This document shows positions 1 through 7,905 of a stretch of 48,235 nt of DNA, piece after piece. The stretch's first letter is position 1. Each line of letters starts with the position of its first letter. The notes beneath the pieces were generated by a model, which ran no database searches, was not told the origin of the DNA, and saw only the letters and a list, made by a program, of their open reading frames with translations. Origin of the DNA: Actinomycetes bacterium (GTDB lineage: Bacteria; Actinomycetota; Thermoleophilia; RBG-16-64-13); assembly GCA_024637095.1 (NCBI GenBank), contig JAGXFV010000013.1:1-48235 (forward strand), written 5' to 3'. The translations under genes and the position numbers were made by a program.

Positions 1-838
1 CCTGCCGCGCCTGCTCCAATTTGCGCCGCGCCTCGTCGGCGGCTTCAGCTAGTTGCAGGCGGCGGCGCGCTTCTTCTGCTCGACGCTCGACCGCCTCGAG
101 ATCCCTCTGCGCGGACTCGTGTAGTCGGGCGGCCCGCTCGAGTAAGGCCGCTAGGTGGGAGTCGTCTTCGGCCCCCGCGGCCGAGATCACCGCCCCGCGC
201 TCGGCCTGCAGCCGATTCCAGTCCTCCTTGACCTTCTTGGCGCGCTCGGCCAGACGTTGTTCGAGCGCCGAAAACTCCTCGGTGCGGAAGAGTTGGCGGA
301 GGATGTCCTCGCGCTCGTCGGAGCCCGCGGCCAGCAGATCCCGGAACCGGCCCTGCGGCAGCATGACCACCTGACGGAACTGATCCGACGAGAATCCCAG
401 CAGGGATCGGACCAGGGAGTCGACATCTCGTGATTTGGAGCCGAGCAGCTTGCCTTCCTCGCCGTCGTCGACCCCGGTTCGCTCCCAGAGGACGCACTCC
501 GCGGCACGCTGGACCATCCCCAAGCCCCTGAGCGCCGCGGTCTCCTGGCCGGGACGCCGGCGCAACCGGTACTCCCGCTCACCCAAAGCGAAGTCGAAGA
601 TCACCTCGGTCGCCAATCCAGGCGAGGCCGACTCGCACCGCATCTGCCGCCCGGAGCGCTCACCGCCACTGGTGTCCCCATAAAGGGCAAAGACCATGGC
701 GTCCAGGACCGTGGTCTTGCCGGCCCCGGTCTCGCCGTGGATGAGGAACACCCGATTGGGGCCGAGTTCCCCGAAATCTATGTGCTCGACCTCGCGATAG
801 GGCCCGAAAGCCGTCATCGACAGGCGGACGGGCCTCAC
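1..838 (-). CDS. sbcC: SbcC-like exonuclease ATPase subunit (partial, N-terminal part)
   Basis: This is the N-terminal 279 codons of an SMC/Rad50-like ATPase; the gene runs off the left edge of the window. It begins at a GTG (838-836) whose bases overlap the TGA of sbcD in a GTGA arrangement. The N-terminus shows the ABC-ATPase start typical of SbcC, MRPVRLSMTAFGPYREVEHI, then the Walker A motif GETGAGKT at about residues 35-42 and LLGFSSDQFRQVVMLPQGRF, the Q-loop region. From about residue 190 onward it becomes a Glu/Arg/Ala-rich coiled coil. SbcC with SbcD forms the Mre11-Rad50-type nuclease that trims hairpins and protein-blocked DNA ends in the cytoplasm. Family assignment is firm; the C-terminal ATPase half is outside the window. 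Confidence 0.93.
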   Translation of the reverse strand, partial: MRPVRLSMTAFGPYREVEHIDFGELGPNRVFLIHGETGAGKTTVLDAMVFALYGDTSGGERSGRQMRCESASPGLATEVIFDFALGEREYRLRRRPGQETAALRGLGMVQRAAECVLWERTGVDDGEEGKLLGSKSRDVDSLVRSLLGFSSDQFRQVVMLPQGRFRDLLAAGSDEREDILRQLFRTEEFSALEQRLAERAKKVKEDWNRLQAERGAVISAAGAEDDSHLAALLERAARLHESAQRDLEAVERRAEEARRRLQLAEAADEARRKLEQARQ

Positions 839-1995
839 CGGACCACCTCGCGGCGAAGCCGCTCCACCTCGTCGATTGCAGCGGCAACCTCTTTCTCCTG
901 GGGTTCGCTCAACCGTTCGCCCGTGACCTCTTCGAAGAACGCCCGGAAGAGTTCCTCCGTAGACTGCGCTTCCAGTCCGCCGACGCCAACCTGGCCCTCG
1001 AGCACCAACCGTTCGGTCTGCAGGCGCCGAAGGGAGAGCAGATGCGGAAAGACCTTGCGAAGCTTCTCCATCGGATCGAGAACGGGATCCTCGTCGGTGA
1101 GTACCACCTCGACGTAAGCATCCCCGTCCTCCAAAGTAAGAGGCGAAGCCAGCAGCTCGGCCAGCGAGCCCTGCACGCGCCGCAGATTGCGCCGCGGCGC
1201 CAGGCAATGCTCTCGCACGTTGAGGGTCCCATCTCGGCCAAGATCGACCACCGAAACGGATTTGTTGTGCTCCGCCTCTTCAAAGGAGTACTTGAGCAGC
1301 GAGCCCGCGTAGCGCACCCGGTCTCCGCCCACGCTCTGCGGCCGGTGGAGGTGGCCCAGCGCAACGTAGTCAAAGCCGGCAAAGAGGCCGGCGGGGACCA
1401 CCCCCGATCCGCCGACCGACAGTGCCCTCTCCGACTCGCTCTCGGCGCCGCCGGCAACGAAGGCGTGAGCGAGCACCACCTGTCGCGCGCCCTCGTCGAG
1501 CCGCTGACGGACCAGTTCCAGTTGCGCGGCCACGACTGCCTCGTGCGAGTGGAGATCGTCGCGCCGCAACTCGGCTCGGCCCGTCTCGGGGTCCGTGTAG
1601 GCAAGAGGCCAAAACTCCACATCCACGCCATCCCGGCCGGTGATCTGAGCCGGATTAGGTTGGCCACCGACCTGCCCCACCACGTGGACGCCCGCGCGTC
1701 TGGCCAGGCCGCTGAAATACTGCAGCCGGGCGGGGCTGTCGTGGTTGCCGGCGATCATCACCACGGGAACCTCGAGCTCGAGCGCCACCCTCGCGACGAC
1801 ATCATCCAGCAACTCCACAGCCTCCGTGGGGGGAACCGCGCGGTCGAACACATCTCCGGCGACTATCAGAGCGTCCGCCTGCAGTTCGGCAATCAGCTCA
1901 ATCAAACCGTCTAAGATGAAACGCTGGTCCGCGGTCAGGTGAAGGTTGTGAAAAAGGCGGCCCAAGTGCCAGTCCGCCGTGTGGATCAAGCGCAA
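835..1995 (-). CDS. sbcD: SbcD-like metallophosphoesterase nuclease subunit
   Basis: This 386-residue protein is the Mn-dependent nuclease subunit of the SbcCD complex. The calcineurin-type phosphoesterase motifs are in order: DWHLG near residue 8, GDVFDRAVPP near 47, GNHDSPAR near 83 and LGHLHRPQ near 213. The C-terminal cap region ends in a charged helix. Length is close to that of E. coli SbcD (about 400 residues). Its stop overlaps the sbcC start by 4 bp, so the two are translationally coupled, as is usual for this pair. The ATG is preceded on its strand by GAGGGAGCTACG, which supplies a ribosome-binding site. Confidence 0.95.
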   Translation of the reverse strand: MRLIHTADWHLGRLFHNLHLTADQRFILDGLIELIAELQADALIVAGDVFDRAVPPTEAVELLDDVVARVALELEVPVVMIAGNHDSPARLQYFSGLARRAGVHVVGQVGGQPNPAQITGRDGVDVEFWPLAYTDPETGRAELRRDDLHSHEAVVAAQLELVRQRLDEGARQVVLAHAFVAGGAESESERALSVGGSGVVPAGLFAGFDYVALGHLHRPQSVGGDRVRYAGSLLKYSFEEAEHNKSVSVVDLGRDGTLNVREHCLAPRRNLRRVQGSLAELLASPLTLEDGDAYVEVVLTDEDPVLDPMEKLRKVFPHLLSLRRLQTERLVLEGQVGVGGLEAQSTEELFRAFFEEVTGERLSEPQEKEVAAAIDEVERLRREVVR

Positions 1996-2110
1996 ACGTA
2001 GCTCCCTCGAGTGCTGTTGACGAAGTGGGTCCGCTCCGGGAATGCCTGCATAATAGCGAGTCTACAGAACGCGGCGGACAGAGAGCGTCAATCGGGAAAG
2101 ATGCTGGGTG

Positions 2111-2953
2111 ATGGAAGCTATCAGGCTGATCGATCCTCATGTGCACGGGCAGGCCTCGGGCTGCTCCAGCATAGCCGACGATGCCCTGCTCGAGTGGTTC
2201 CTCGACCGGCCGCATCAGGCGGTGGTCGTGTCCGACCATGCTTCGTGGGACTTCTACCAGGCCGACTGGGCAAAGGATTTCGCCGGGCGCACCCTCTATG
2301 CCACGGAGATCACCATGGAGGGTACGCCTTTCGATTTTCTCCTGCATACCTGGGTCGAAGGGCTATTCGAGGAGTACCGTGAGGAGCTACTCGGCCGCGG
2401 GAGGCGGCGCGTTCCTCCCCTGGCGGTGCTCGAGGACTCCCGGGTGCTCGTCACCTTTGCCCACCCGCCGCTCGATACTCCGGCTAGGCGCGTGCGGTGG
2501 CCAGGATGGTTCGGCCGAATGCGGATCGACTTCCTGGAGTTCAATGCGGTCCGTCTCCGCGCCCTGCTGGGACGGCTGGCGGTCTCCCGTGAACCGGAAG
2601 AACTGCGCAAGGCCGTGCAGACGGTAAACGGGCGCATGCTTGAGCTGCGCGGGCATCTGGCTCCCGAGGCCAAGTTCAGCACCGGCTCCGACGCACACGT
2701 GGTTCAAGCGCTGGGAGCCGCCGGACTGGCTCTCGAGACTCCCGCCCCGGATGGGGAGACGGCCTGGCGGGAACTGCAGGCGGGCCGCTACCGGGGATGG
2801 CTCGATCTCCGCAGACTGGGCAATTACGCGATCGATCCGGTGAGCGGCCTTCAGCCTAAGCCCAGCGCAGCTCCGACGGCGTCGACCTCACCCCCTGCCC
2901 TTGGGGTCGTTTCGATTAGACCTTCCGCGGGGGAGCGGTTGGATGATGACTGA
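2111..2953 (+). CDS. PHP-domain metal-dependent phosphoesterase-like protein
   Basis: A 280-residue protein of the PHP (polymerase and histidinol phosphatase) type. Visible metal-ligand motifs are DPHVHG at the N-terminus, VSDH near residue 40, TFAHPP near 118 and STGSDAHV near 195. These fit the trinuclear metal site of PHP enzymes such as histidinol phosphatase or nucleoside 3',5'-bisphosphate phosphatases; the actual substrate cannot be read from sequence. An ATG at 2111 (or GTG at 2108) follows GGGAAAG. The last 50 codons are Pro/Ala/Ser-rich and look like a disordered tail that runs into the ribosome-binding region of nhaA; the two genes overlap by 11 bp. It is divergent from sbcD. Confidence 0.75.
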   Translation: MEAIRLIDPHVHGQASGCSSIADDALLEWFLDRPHQAVVVSDHASWDFYQADWAKDFAGRTLYATEITMEGTPFDFLLHTWVEGLFEEYREELLGRGRRRVPPLAVLEDSRVLVTFAHPPLDTPARRVRWPGWFGRMRIDFLEFNAVRLRALLGRLAVSREPEELRKAVQTVNGRMLELRGHLAPEAKFSTGSDAHVVQALGAAGLALETPAPDGETAWRELQAGRYRGWLDLRRLGNYAIDPVSGLQPKPSAAPTASTSPPALGVVSIRPSAGERLDDD

Positions 2954-4160
2954 ATCAGGAGACAAGGCCAAACAAACGCTGCTTCGCCCATTTAAGAGCT
3001 TCGCCCAGGCAGAGGCCTCGGGAGGGCTGCTGTTGCTCGCGGCCACGTTTGTCGCCTTGGTCTGGGCCAACTCCCCCGGAGCCGACAGCTACGACAGCCT
3101 CTGGGAGGCGCGGGCCAGCGTGAGGCTGGCCGGCCGCGCTCTCTCCTTTGACCTTCACCACTGGATCAACGACGGCCTGATGGTGATCTTCTTCTTCGTG
3201 GTGGGGCTTGAAATCAAGCGGGAAGTCCTCGTGGGGGAGCTATCAACCAGAGGGCAGTCGGTGCTGCCTGCGGCGGCGGCCCTCGGGGGTATGCTCGTTC
3301 CAGCCCTGGTCTTCGTGGCCTTCAATCTGGGGGGCGAGGGGCTGCGGGGTTGGGGGATCCCGATGGCCACGGACATCGCCTTCGCGCTGGGCATCCTCGC
3401 CCTGCTGGGAAACCGGATATCCACCGGGCTAAAGGTATTCCTGACGGCCCTTGCCATCGTCGACGATTTGGGGGCCGTGCTGGTTATCGCCCTCTTCTAC
3501 GGCGAAGGGCTGGCCCCACTCTACTTGGGCGGCAGTGCCCTCACAATCGCAGTACTCGCCGCTCTGAACATCCTCAACGTACGCAGCCTCGTGCCTTACA
3601 TCGTCATTGGATTCGTCCTCTGGCTGGACATCCTGGCGTCGGGCATCCACGCCACGGTTGCGGGGGTTCTGCTGGCGATGACCATTCCTTCCCGCGGAGG
3701 CTCTCGCTCGCCACTGCTACGCTTCGAGCACGCTCTCACTCCCTGGGTGTCCTACGCCATAATGCCGCTCTTCGCTCTGGCCAACGCCGGTGTGGCCATC
3801 GACCCGGAACTGCTCTCCGGGCTGCTCGAGCCGGTGGGGCTGGGCATCGTGTTGGGCCTCGTGGTGGGAAAACAGGCGGGAATAATGGTCTTCATCTGGG
3901 CGGCCCATCGACTCGGCTGGGCAGAGTTCGGCAGCGCGATCACCTGGCGTGGGCTCTACGGCATAGCCTGGCTGGCAGGCGTTGGGTTCACGATGTCCCT
4001 CTTCATCGCCAATCTTGCCTTCGCCGGCAGCGAACTCCTGCCGCTGGCTAAACTGGCGATTCTGGTAGCCTCGACGATCTCCGGTATTGGCGGCTTGTTG
4101 GTCCTGCTTTTTCTCCACAAGGCGCCGAGGAGAACGCGAGGGGCGCAACTCGACGCTTAG
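2943..4160 (+). CDS. nhaA: NhaA-type Na+/H+ antiporter
   Basis: This integral membrane antiporter exports Na+ (or Li+) in exchange for H+ and supports pH and sodium homeostasis. From the ATG at 2943 it has 405 residues and about twelve hydrophobic segments. Key acidic residues match those of E. coli NhaA: TDIAFALG holds D144 (E. coli D133), and ALAIVDDLGAVLVIA holds the D174-D175 pair (E. coli D163-D164). Other family signatures are VVGLEIKREVLVGELS and WLAGVGFTMSLFIANLAF. An upstream TTG at 2901 would add 14 residues, but GGGGGAG sits 8 nt before the ATG at 2943, so I chose that start. It overlaps the PHP gene by 11 bp. Confidence 0.95.
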   Translation: MMTESGDKAKQTLLRPFKSFAQAEASGGLLLLAATFVALVWANSPGADSYDSLWEARASVRLAGRALSFDLHHWINDGLMVIFFFVVGLEIKREVLVGELSTRGQSVLPAAAALGGMLVPALVFVAFNLGGEGLRGWGIPMATDIAFALGILALLGNRISTGLKVFLTALAIVDDLGAVLVIALFYGEGLAPLYLGGSALTIAVLAALNILNVRSLVPYIVIGFVLWLDILASGIHATVAGVLLAMTIPSRGGSRSPLLRFEHALTPWVSYAIMPLFALANAGVAIDPELLSGLLEPVGLGIVLGLVVGKQAGIMVFIWAAHRLGWAEFGSAITWRGLYGIAWLAGVGFTMSLFIANLAFAGSELLPLAKLAILVASTISGIGGLLVLLFLHKAPRRTRGAQLDA

Positions 4161-4193
4161 CCGCAGATCGGCGGGCGCGTCCCGCTCTAGCCG

Positions 4194-4982
4194 TCAGCTT
4201 CCCTGACGGATGAGCAGCTGCTCGGAGGCCCCAAAGACTCGTCCCCGGACCAGGATCATGCTGGCAAGAGCGGTGAGCCCGCCGGCGGCGAAGATCATGG
4301 CGATGACCACGAACTGGTAGACCGCGGCATAGACGGGATCCGCACCGGAGAGGATCATCCCCGCCATGATGCCGGGAATCCAGACGATTCCCAGCGAGCG
4401 CAGAGTATTCAGATGGGGAATCAGGCTGGCGGTGACGGCCGAACGCACGTAGGGGGTGACTGTCTCGGCGGGGGCGGCGCCCAGCGCGAGCCCTGCCTCG
4501 ATCTGGGCGGCGTGGGTTTCCACATCGGCACGGAACCGTTCAAGCGCCAGCGCACAGGTGTTCATACTGGAGGCGATGATCATGCTGCCCACCGGGATGA
4601 GAGCGGTTACCTGAGTCTCTATCACCCCGAGTAGCGTCATCGGCAGGATCACCAGGCCCGAGCCGAAGGCGATCCCATACAACGACACGGCGAAGACTCC
4701 CGGGATTCCATTGACCCGGCGGCGGGCGATCGCCGCCGCGGCGGCCACCATGCCCATGAGGACGAATCCCGTAATCCAAACCGGCGCCTGCAACAAGAGC
4801 AAGAAGATGGAACCCACGGCCACGATCTGCACGAGCCCCCGCAGGAGTGCCCCGGTCAGGTCGCGCTCTAGATGCACCTGCTCGCGCCGGGCGAGGAGGA
4901 TGACCAACAGGGCCAAGGCAAGAGCCACGGCCGCCTGGGCAGCACCCAAGAGCAGCTCGTTATCGAACAGCCGGGTGAGCAC
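4194..4982 (-). CDS. fetB: FetB-like (UPF0014) ABC transporter permease
   Basis: A 262-residue polytopic membrane protein with about seven hydrophobic segments. Family features include RGLVQIVAVGSIFLLL early on, IPVGSMIIASSMNTCALALE in the middle and IVWIPGIMAGMILSGADP near residue 203. These are typical of the YbbM/FetB family, whose E. coli member works with FetA in iron export and peroxide resistance. The start overlaps the end of the upstream ATPase gene by 23 bp, so the two are one transcription unit. It converges on nhaA with a 33-bp gap. The family is clear; the metal substrate is inferred from the E. coli pair only. Confidence 0.85.
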   Translation of the reverse strand: MLTRLFDNELLLGAAQAAVALALALLVILLARREQVHLERDLTGALLRGLVQIVAVGSIFLLLLQAPVWITGFVLMGMVAAAAAIARRRVNGIPGVFAVSLYGIAFGSGLVILPMTLLGVIETQVTALIPVGSMIIASSMNTCALALERFRADVETHAAQIEAGLALGAAPAETVTPYVRSAVTASLIPHLNTLRSLGIVWIPGIMAGMILSGADPVYAAVYQFVVIAMIFAAGGLTALASMILVRGRVFGASEQLLIRQGS

Positions 4983-5664
4983 CGAGCACTCCCTCGATGG
5001 GTCCCTTTTCCGCCACCCGCCCTTGCCGCAAAAGCAAGGCGTGGTCCGCTGTGCGTCGAGCCTGCGCCACGTCGTGGGTCACGATGAGGCAGGTGAGCTC
5101 GTTCTCCCGGATGATCGAGCGGATCAGAGCCTCCACGTCCTCGCGTGAGGTCTCATCCAGAGCGGACGTAGGCTCATCCAGGAGCAGGATTTCCGGCTCG
5201 TTGGCGAGCGTGCGGGCGAGACCCACGCGCTGGGCTTCTCCACCGGAGAGGTTGGCGACGTTGCGGTGTCGGAAACCGGACAAACCCACTCCCGCCAGCA
5301 GTTTTTCGACCCGTTCTGTTGACAGCTCCACACCGCGGTGGCGGGGGCCGAAACGCACATTTTCTGCGACTGTGCCGGGAAAGAGGGCTGCATGCTGGGC
5401 CACCAGGCCGACCCGCCTCCGCAGCTCCCTTGGAGGCAACTCCCGGTAATCGACTCCATCGAGGTAAACCGTCCCGGCTGAGGGCTCGTCCAGCCGCACC
5501 AGGAGCCGAAGGAGACTGGACTTCCCGGCCCCGCTCGGTCCCACAATCGCCCAAACCTCCCCTCGCCGAACGGCAAAGCTGACCCCGTCCAGCAACTTGG
5601 CTCCCATGACGGTCCTGCTCAGTGCCTCCACCCTCAAGGCGGTGGTGTCGCTATCCGAGTTCAT
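4960..5664 (-). CDS. fetA: FetA-like ABC transporter ATP-binding protein
   Basis: A 234-residue ABC ATPase, the cytoplasmic partner of the UPF0014 permease that overlaps its 3' end. Walker A is GPSGAGKS at residues 42-49, the signature is LSGGEAQRVGLA and Walker B is ILLLDEPTSALD, with the H-loop in VTHDVAQ. Length fits the compact FetA/YbbL group. The ATG at 5664 has only a weak upstream AGGATT. With FetB it should form an exporter linked to iron or thiol homeostasis; that role is inferred from the family. Confidence 0.88.
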   Translation of the reverse strand: MNSDSDTTALRVEALSRTVMGAKLLDGVSFAVRRGEVWAIVGPSGAGKSSLLRLLVRLDEPSAGTVYLDGVDYRELPPRELRRRVGLVAQHAALFPGTVAENVRFGPRHRGVELSTERVEKLLAGVGLSGFRHRNVANLSGGEAQRVGLARTLANEPEILLLDEPTSALDETSREDVEALIRSIIRENELTCLIVTHDVAQARRTADHALLLRQGRVAEKGPIEGVLGAHPAVR

Positions 5665-5745
5665 ACCCGAATCCTAGCCCACGTCGAGGCTGAACGGCTT
5701 GCCCCCGCCCGCACCGGGCGGCTCGTGGGCGTCTCGCGGGCGCCG

Positions 5746-5823
5746 GCCGAGCGTCCCGTGGCCGTCCGGCGGGCTCCGGCCGAGCGTCCCGTGGGCGTCC
5801 CGGCGGAAACCAGCCGAGCGTCC
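5746..5823. repeat. Three spaced copies of an 11-bp direct repeat
   Basis: GCCGAGCGTCC occurs at 5746-5756, 5779-5789 and 5813-5823, with intervals of 33 and 34 bp. The sequence between copies is also related (CGTGGGCGTC and CGTGGCCGTC). The block fills the gap between the minus-strand gene that ends at 5851 and the ATPase start at 5664. No terminator with a T-run was found here. Its role is unknown; it may be decayed repetitive coding sequence or a site-rich leader. Confidence 0.5.
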
Positions 5824-5850
5824 GGCTCTCCCACCGGAGACCGGCCCCGC

Positions 5851-6948
5851 TCAACGCACCTGGAACAGCTCGGGCTGCGTGACCAGGATCGCGGGCCGGC
5901 CTTCCCACTCCTGAATGGTTTGCTCATCGAGTTCTGTCTGGAAGCTGTTGCGGAATCCGGCATCGAAACGGCGCACGTTGCCCGTCACCTCAACCACAAC
6001 CCCCACCTCGACCTGGTCCACCAGTTGTGGTGGGGCGACGACGAGCAGCTTTTCCTCTAGCGGCACCCCATCCTGGGCTCCCTCGGCCGCCAGTGCGAAG
6101 GTCCGCTCCCCCACAGGGTCGACCACCGTGCCCACCAGAGTCGCGTCTGCGCCGATGAAGTCCTGAGCCCCGGAGACGATATCGTTCACTGTCGCGCTTC
6201 GCGGCTCCATCGTAGTCGTGGTCTCGGGCTCGGCCGCCGGCGCCGCGGTGGTGGTCGTCTCCGCTACGGTGGTGCTGGTGGTGGTGCTGGAAGCGACAGA
6301 GCTCGATGTCGTCGAGTCCCCAATCCGTTCTCTAACGTCACCGTAGATCTCGGTCGCGACCAAAACGGGTTCGTCTTCGTACGCCTCGAAATCACCGGCG
6401 TCGAATGAGGTTCCCAGTTCCTGACCGAGATCGACCAGATCGAACAGACGGACCTCACCGGTTAGCTCTAGCGTTTCCCCTGGAAACACGAGGAGCTCTC
6501 CGGCTTCCCCATCCGCGTCCAAGAGCGAGTCGGAGCCGATCACTAGGAGTTCTGCTTCGCTGTCGAATTCCGCCGGTGAGATGGTGAACGCGCGGTTGTC
6601 GACCACCTCCTGGACCCGCCCCGTCAGCGACACCGTTTCTCCCAGGTACTCCCCGGGATTGTCCACGATGTCGTCCACGGTCATCCCCGATTCGGCCGGC
6701 TGCAGCTCTTCCTCGCCGGTCAGCAGCCAGATAATCAAGCCGACCGCAACGACAAGGGCCAGGACGATGGCTATCCACATCCATACGTTTCTGCCCCCAC
6801 CGGAGTTTCCCCCCGGCTCCCGACCCTCCGGACCGTAGCCCGGTTCGTACGGCGGCGTACCGGGAGGACGTCCCCCCGGAGGCGCCGAGCGGTCGCCTCT
6901 CTGCACAGGTCTCCCGGTTGGGTCTTGCGTAGGGTCAGGTGTGCTCAT
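5851..6948 (-). CDS. Membrane-anchored protein with two repeated extracytoplasmic domains
   Basis: A 365-residue protein I cannot name. The first 53 residues are Pro/Gly-rich and probably cytoplasmic. One transmembrane helix follows at about 55-77 (WMWIAIVLALVVAVGLIIW). Then come two similar domains, about 88-205 and 250-365, joined by a Ser/Thr linker with runs such as TTTSTTVAETTTT. Each domain starts with a TVxDIV motif, followed by a G-x-x-x-x-L-x-G-x-V pattern (GETVSLTGRVQEV; GADATLVGTVVDP), then an F-x-(I/L) strand and a second V-x-(V/L)-x-G-x-V strand. That beta-rich layout resembles an OB-fold such as bacterial DUF4131/tOB-like domains, but this is only inference. The start ATG is preceded by a plain GAAAGATG context. 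Confidence 0.7.
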   Translation of the reverse strand: MSTPDPTQDPTGRPVQRGDRSAPPGGRPPGTPPYEPGYGPEGREPGGNSGGGRNVWMWIAIVLALVVAVGLIIWLLTGEEELQPAESGMTVDDIVDNPGEYLGETVSLTGRVQEVVDNRAFTISPAEFDSEAELLVIGSDSLLDADGEAGELLVFPGETLELTGEVRLFDLVDLGQELGTSFDAGDFEAYEDEPVLVATEIYGDVRERIGDSTTSSSVASSTTTSTTVAETTTTAAPAAEPETTTTMEPRSATVNDIVSGAQDFIGADATLVGTVVDPVGERTFALAAEGAQDGVPLEEKLLVVAPPQLVDQVEVGVVVEVTGNVRRFDAGFRNSFQTELDEQTIQEWEGRPAILVTQPELFQVR

Positions 6949-7306
6949 CTTTCCGTATTCCCCCTGTCATGTTCGGAACTGTTTGTTTGTCTTACGCTAC
7001 CTTCGAGCCCAGTGTGGCCAAACGGGGCCGCAGGACGCGCATCTTCTCTTTTGACAGCAGATGAAAGGGGTAAGAAAAGCCTCGAGTTACTCACTACGCG
7101 ATTTCTTACACAACCTGGCGCTAACTTGGATTAGGAAGGCGGGAGGGGGGTACCCGCCTCCCTGCGAAGGTGAGTTTCTCTTCAAGATGGGACGGCTTCA
7201 GGGGATCGCCACCCCTGGTCAACCGTGCCCGAAGTGGGACCGGCTCTTCGCCACGGCGAATTCCGTCGCGATGATCCAGCGTAGTCCAGGACCAGGGGAG
7301 GGATGG
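6949..7306. other. Divergent intergenic region with two hairpins, upstream of the nuo cluster
   Basis: The 358 bp between the divergent starts probably hold promoters for both directions. Two hairpins on the plus strand are visible: AGGCGGG (7137-7143) pairs with CCCGCCT (7153-7159), and CAGGGG (7199-7204) pairs with CCCCTG (7212-7217). They could form part of a structured leader for the nuo transcript. I compared the region by eye with cobalamin, TPP, c-di-GMP and c-di-AMP riboswitch signatures and recognised none. An open frame beginning at 7061 continues through this region but lacks coding character before about 7300. Confidence 0.4.
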
Positions 7307-7575
7307 ATGGACGACGAGCGGAGCGAAAGGGATCCGGCCCGCCCGCAAAGCGCCTATCCGGATAAGCGGCAGGAACCCGAGGCGCGATACCACCCCGAGG
7401 GGGAGCGAGATTCGGAACTGCGGGCCACCTACGGAGCAGGCCCCGAAGTCGTAACCGGTATCCAGACCGGATCTACCTCGAGGCGGGCCACCTGAGCCGA
7501 AACGTGGAGAAGACGGCGGACGCCGCCCAGATGGCCGAAGAGACAGAGGAAACCCCGACCGGGCGCGCGCCGTGA
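7307..7575 (+). CDS. Small charged protein upstream of nuoA, reading frame apparently shifted
   Basis: An ATG at 7307 preceded by AGGGGAGGG opens a frame rich in Glu, Arg and Pro (starting MDDERSERDPARPQ) that ends at TGA 7495. Third-position G/C is strong up to about 7465. From about 7468 the strong G/C third-position pattern moves to another frame, which reads RIYLEAGHLSRNVEKTADAA and ends at TGA 7573-7575, overlapping the nuoA GTG by GTGA. Joining the two frames needs a single -1 step and would give a soluble protein of about 89 residues. Explanations are a one-base assembly error, a genuine frameshift mutation or recoding. No family was recognised. Its position implies co-transcription with nuoA. 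Confidence 0.4.
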
Positions 7576-7889
7576 TTCCCAGCGCCTACGCCGTCGTAGG
7601 GCTGCTCTCGCTGATCGCCACGGCCGCAGCCCTGCTTCTTGCCGCCGTCTACCATCCGCCGGTGGAGGTCGAGCTGCGGGATTCGGCCTGGGCCCAATAT
7701 CGCTTCGGTTTTCCCGTCTACGCCCTGATCTTCCTGTCCTTCGACATGGAGATGATCTTCATGTATCCCTGGGCGGTCGTATTCGCGAACCTGGGCCTCG
7801 AGGCCTTCCTCGACATGCTCGTCTTCATCGCGATCCTGAGCGCGGGCATCACCTATGCCTGGAAGATGGGAGGACTGGAGTGGGAGTAG
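7572..7889 (+). CDS. nuoA: NuoA-like complex I subunit (divergent)
   Basis: A 105-residue protein with three transmembrane helices. The central and C-terminal part is typical of NuoA/ND3: FDMEMIFMYPWAVVF near residue 57 and ITYAWKMGGLEWE at the end. NuoA sits where the membrane arm meets the quinone module. Normally the loop after the first helix carries a YE(C/S)G motif that lies over the quinone site. Here that loop is short and reads PPVEVELRDSAWAQYRF, without the motif. The GTG start overlaps the preceding frame by GTGA. It begins a run of seven membrane-arm genes, and nuoH follows after 16 bp. Confidence 0.85.
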   Translation: MIPSAYAVVGLLSLIATAAALLLAAVYHPPVEVELRDSAWAQYRFGFPVYALIFLSFDMEMIFMYPWAVVFANLGLEAFLDMLVFIAILSAGITYAWKMGGLEWE

Positions 7890-7905
7890 CCAGGGCGGCC
7901 TTCGC

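Noticed and set aside
7061-7306. Upstream part of the open frame that begins at 7061
   Set aside because: It has no ribosome-binding site and a non-coding composition; the likely start is at 7307.
6949-7306. A riboswitch upstream of the nuo operon
   Set aside because: Two simple hairpins are present, but no conserved riboswitch sequence was recognised by eye.
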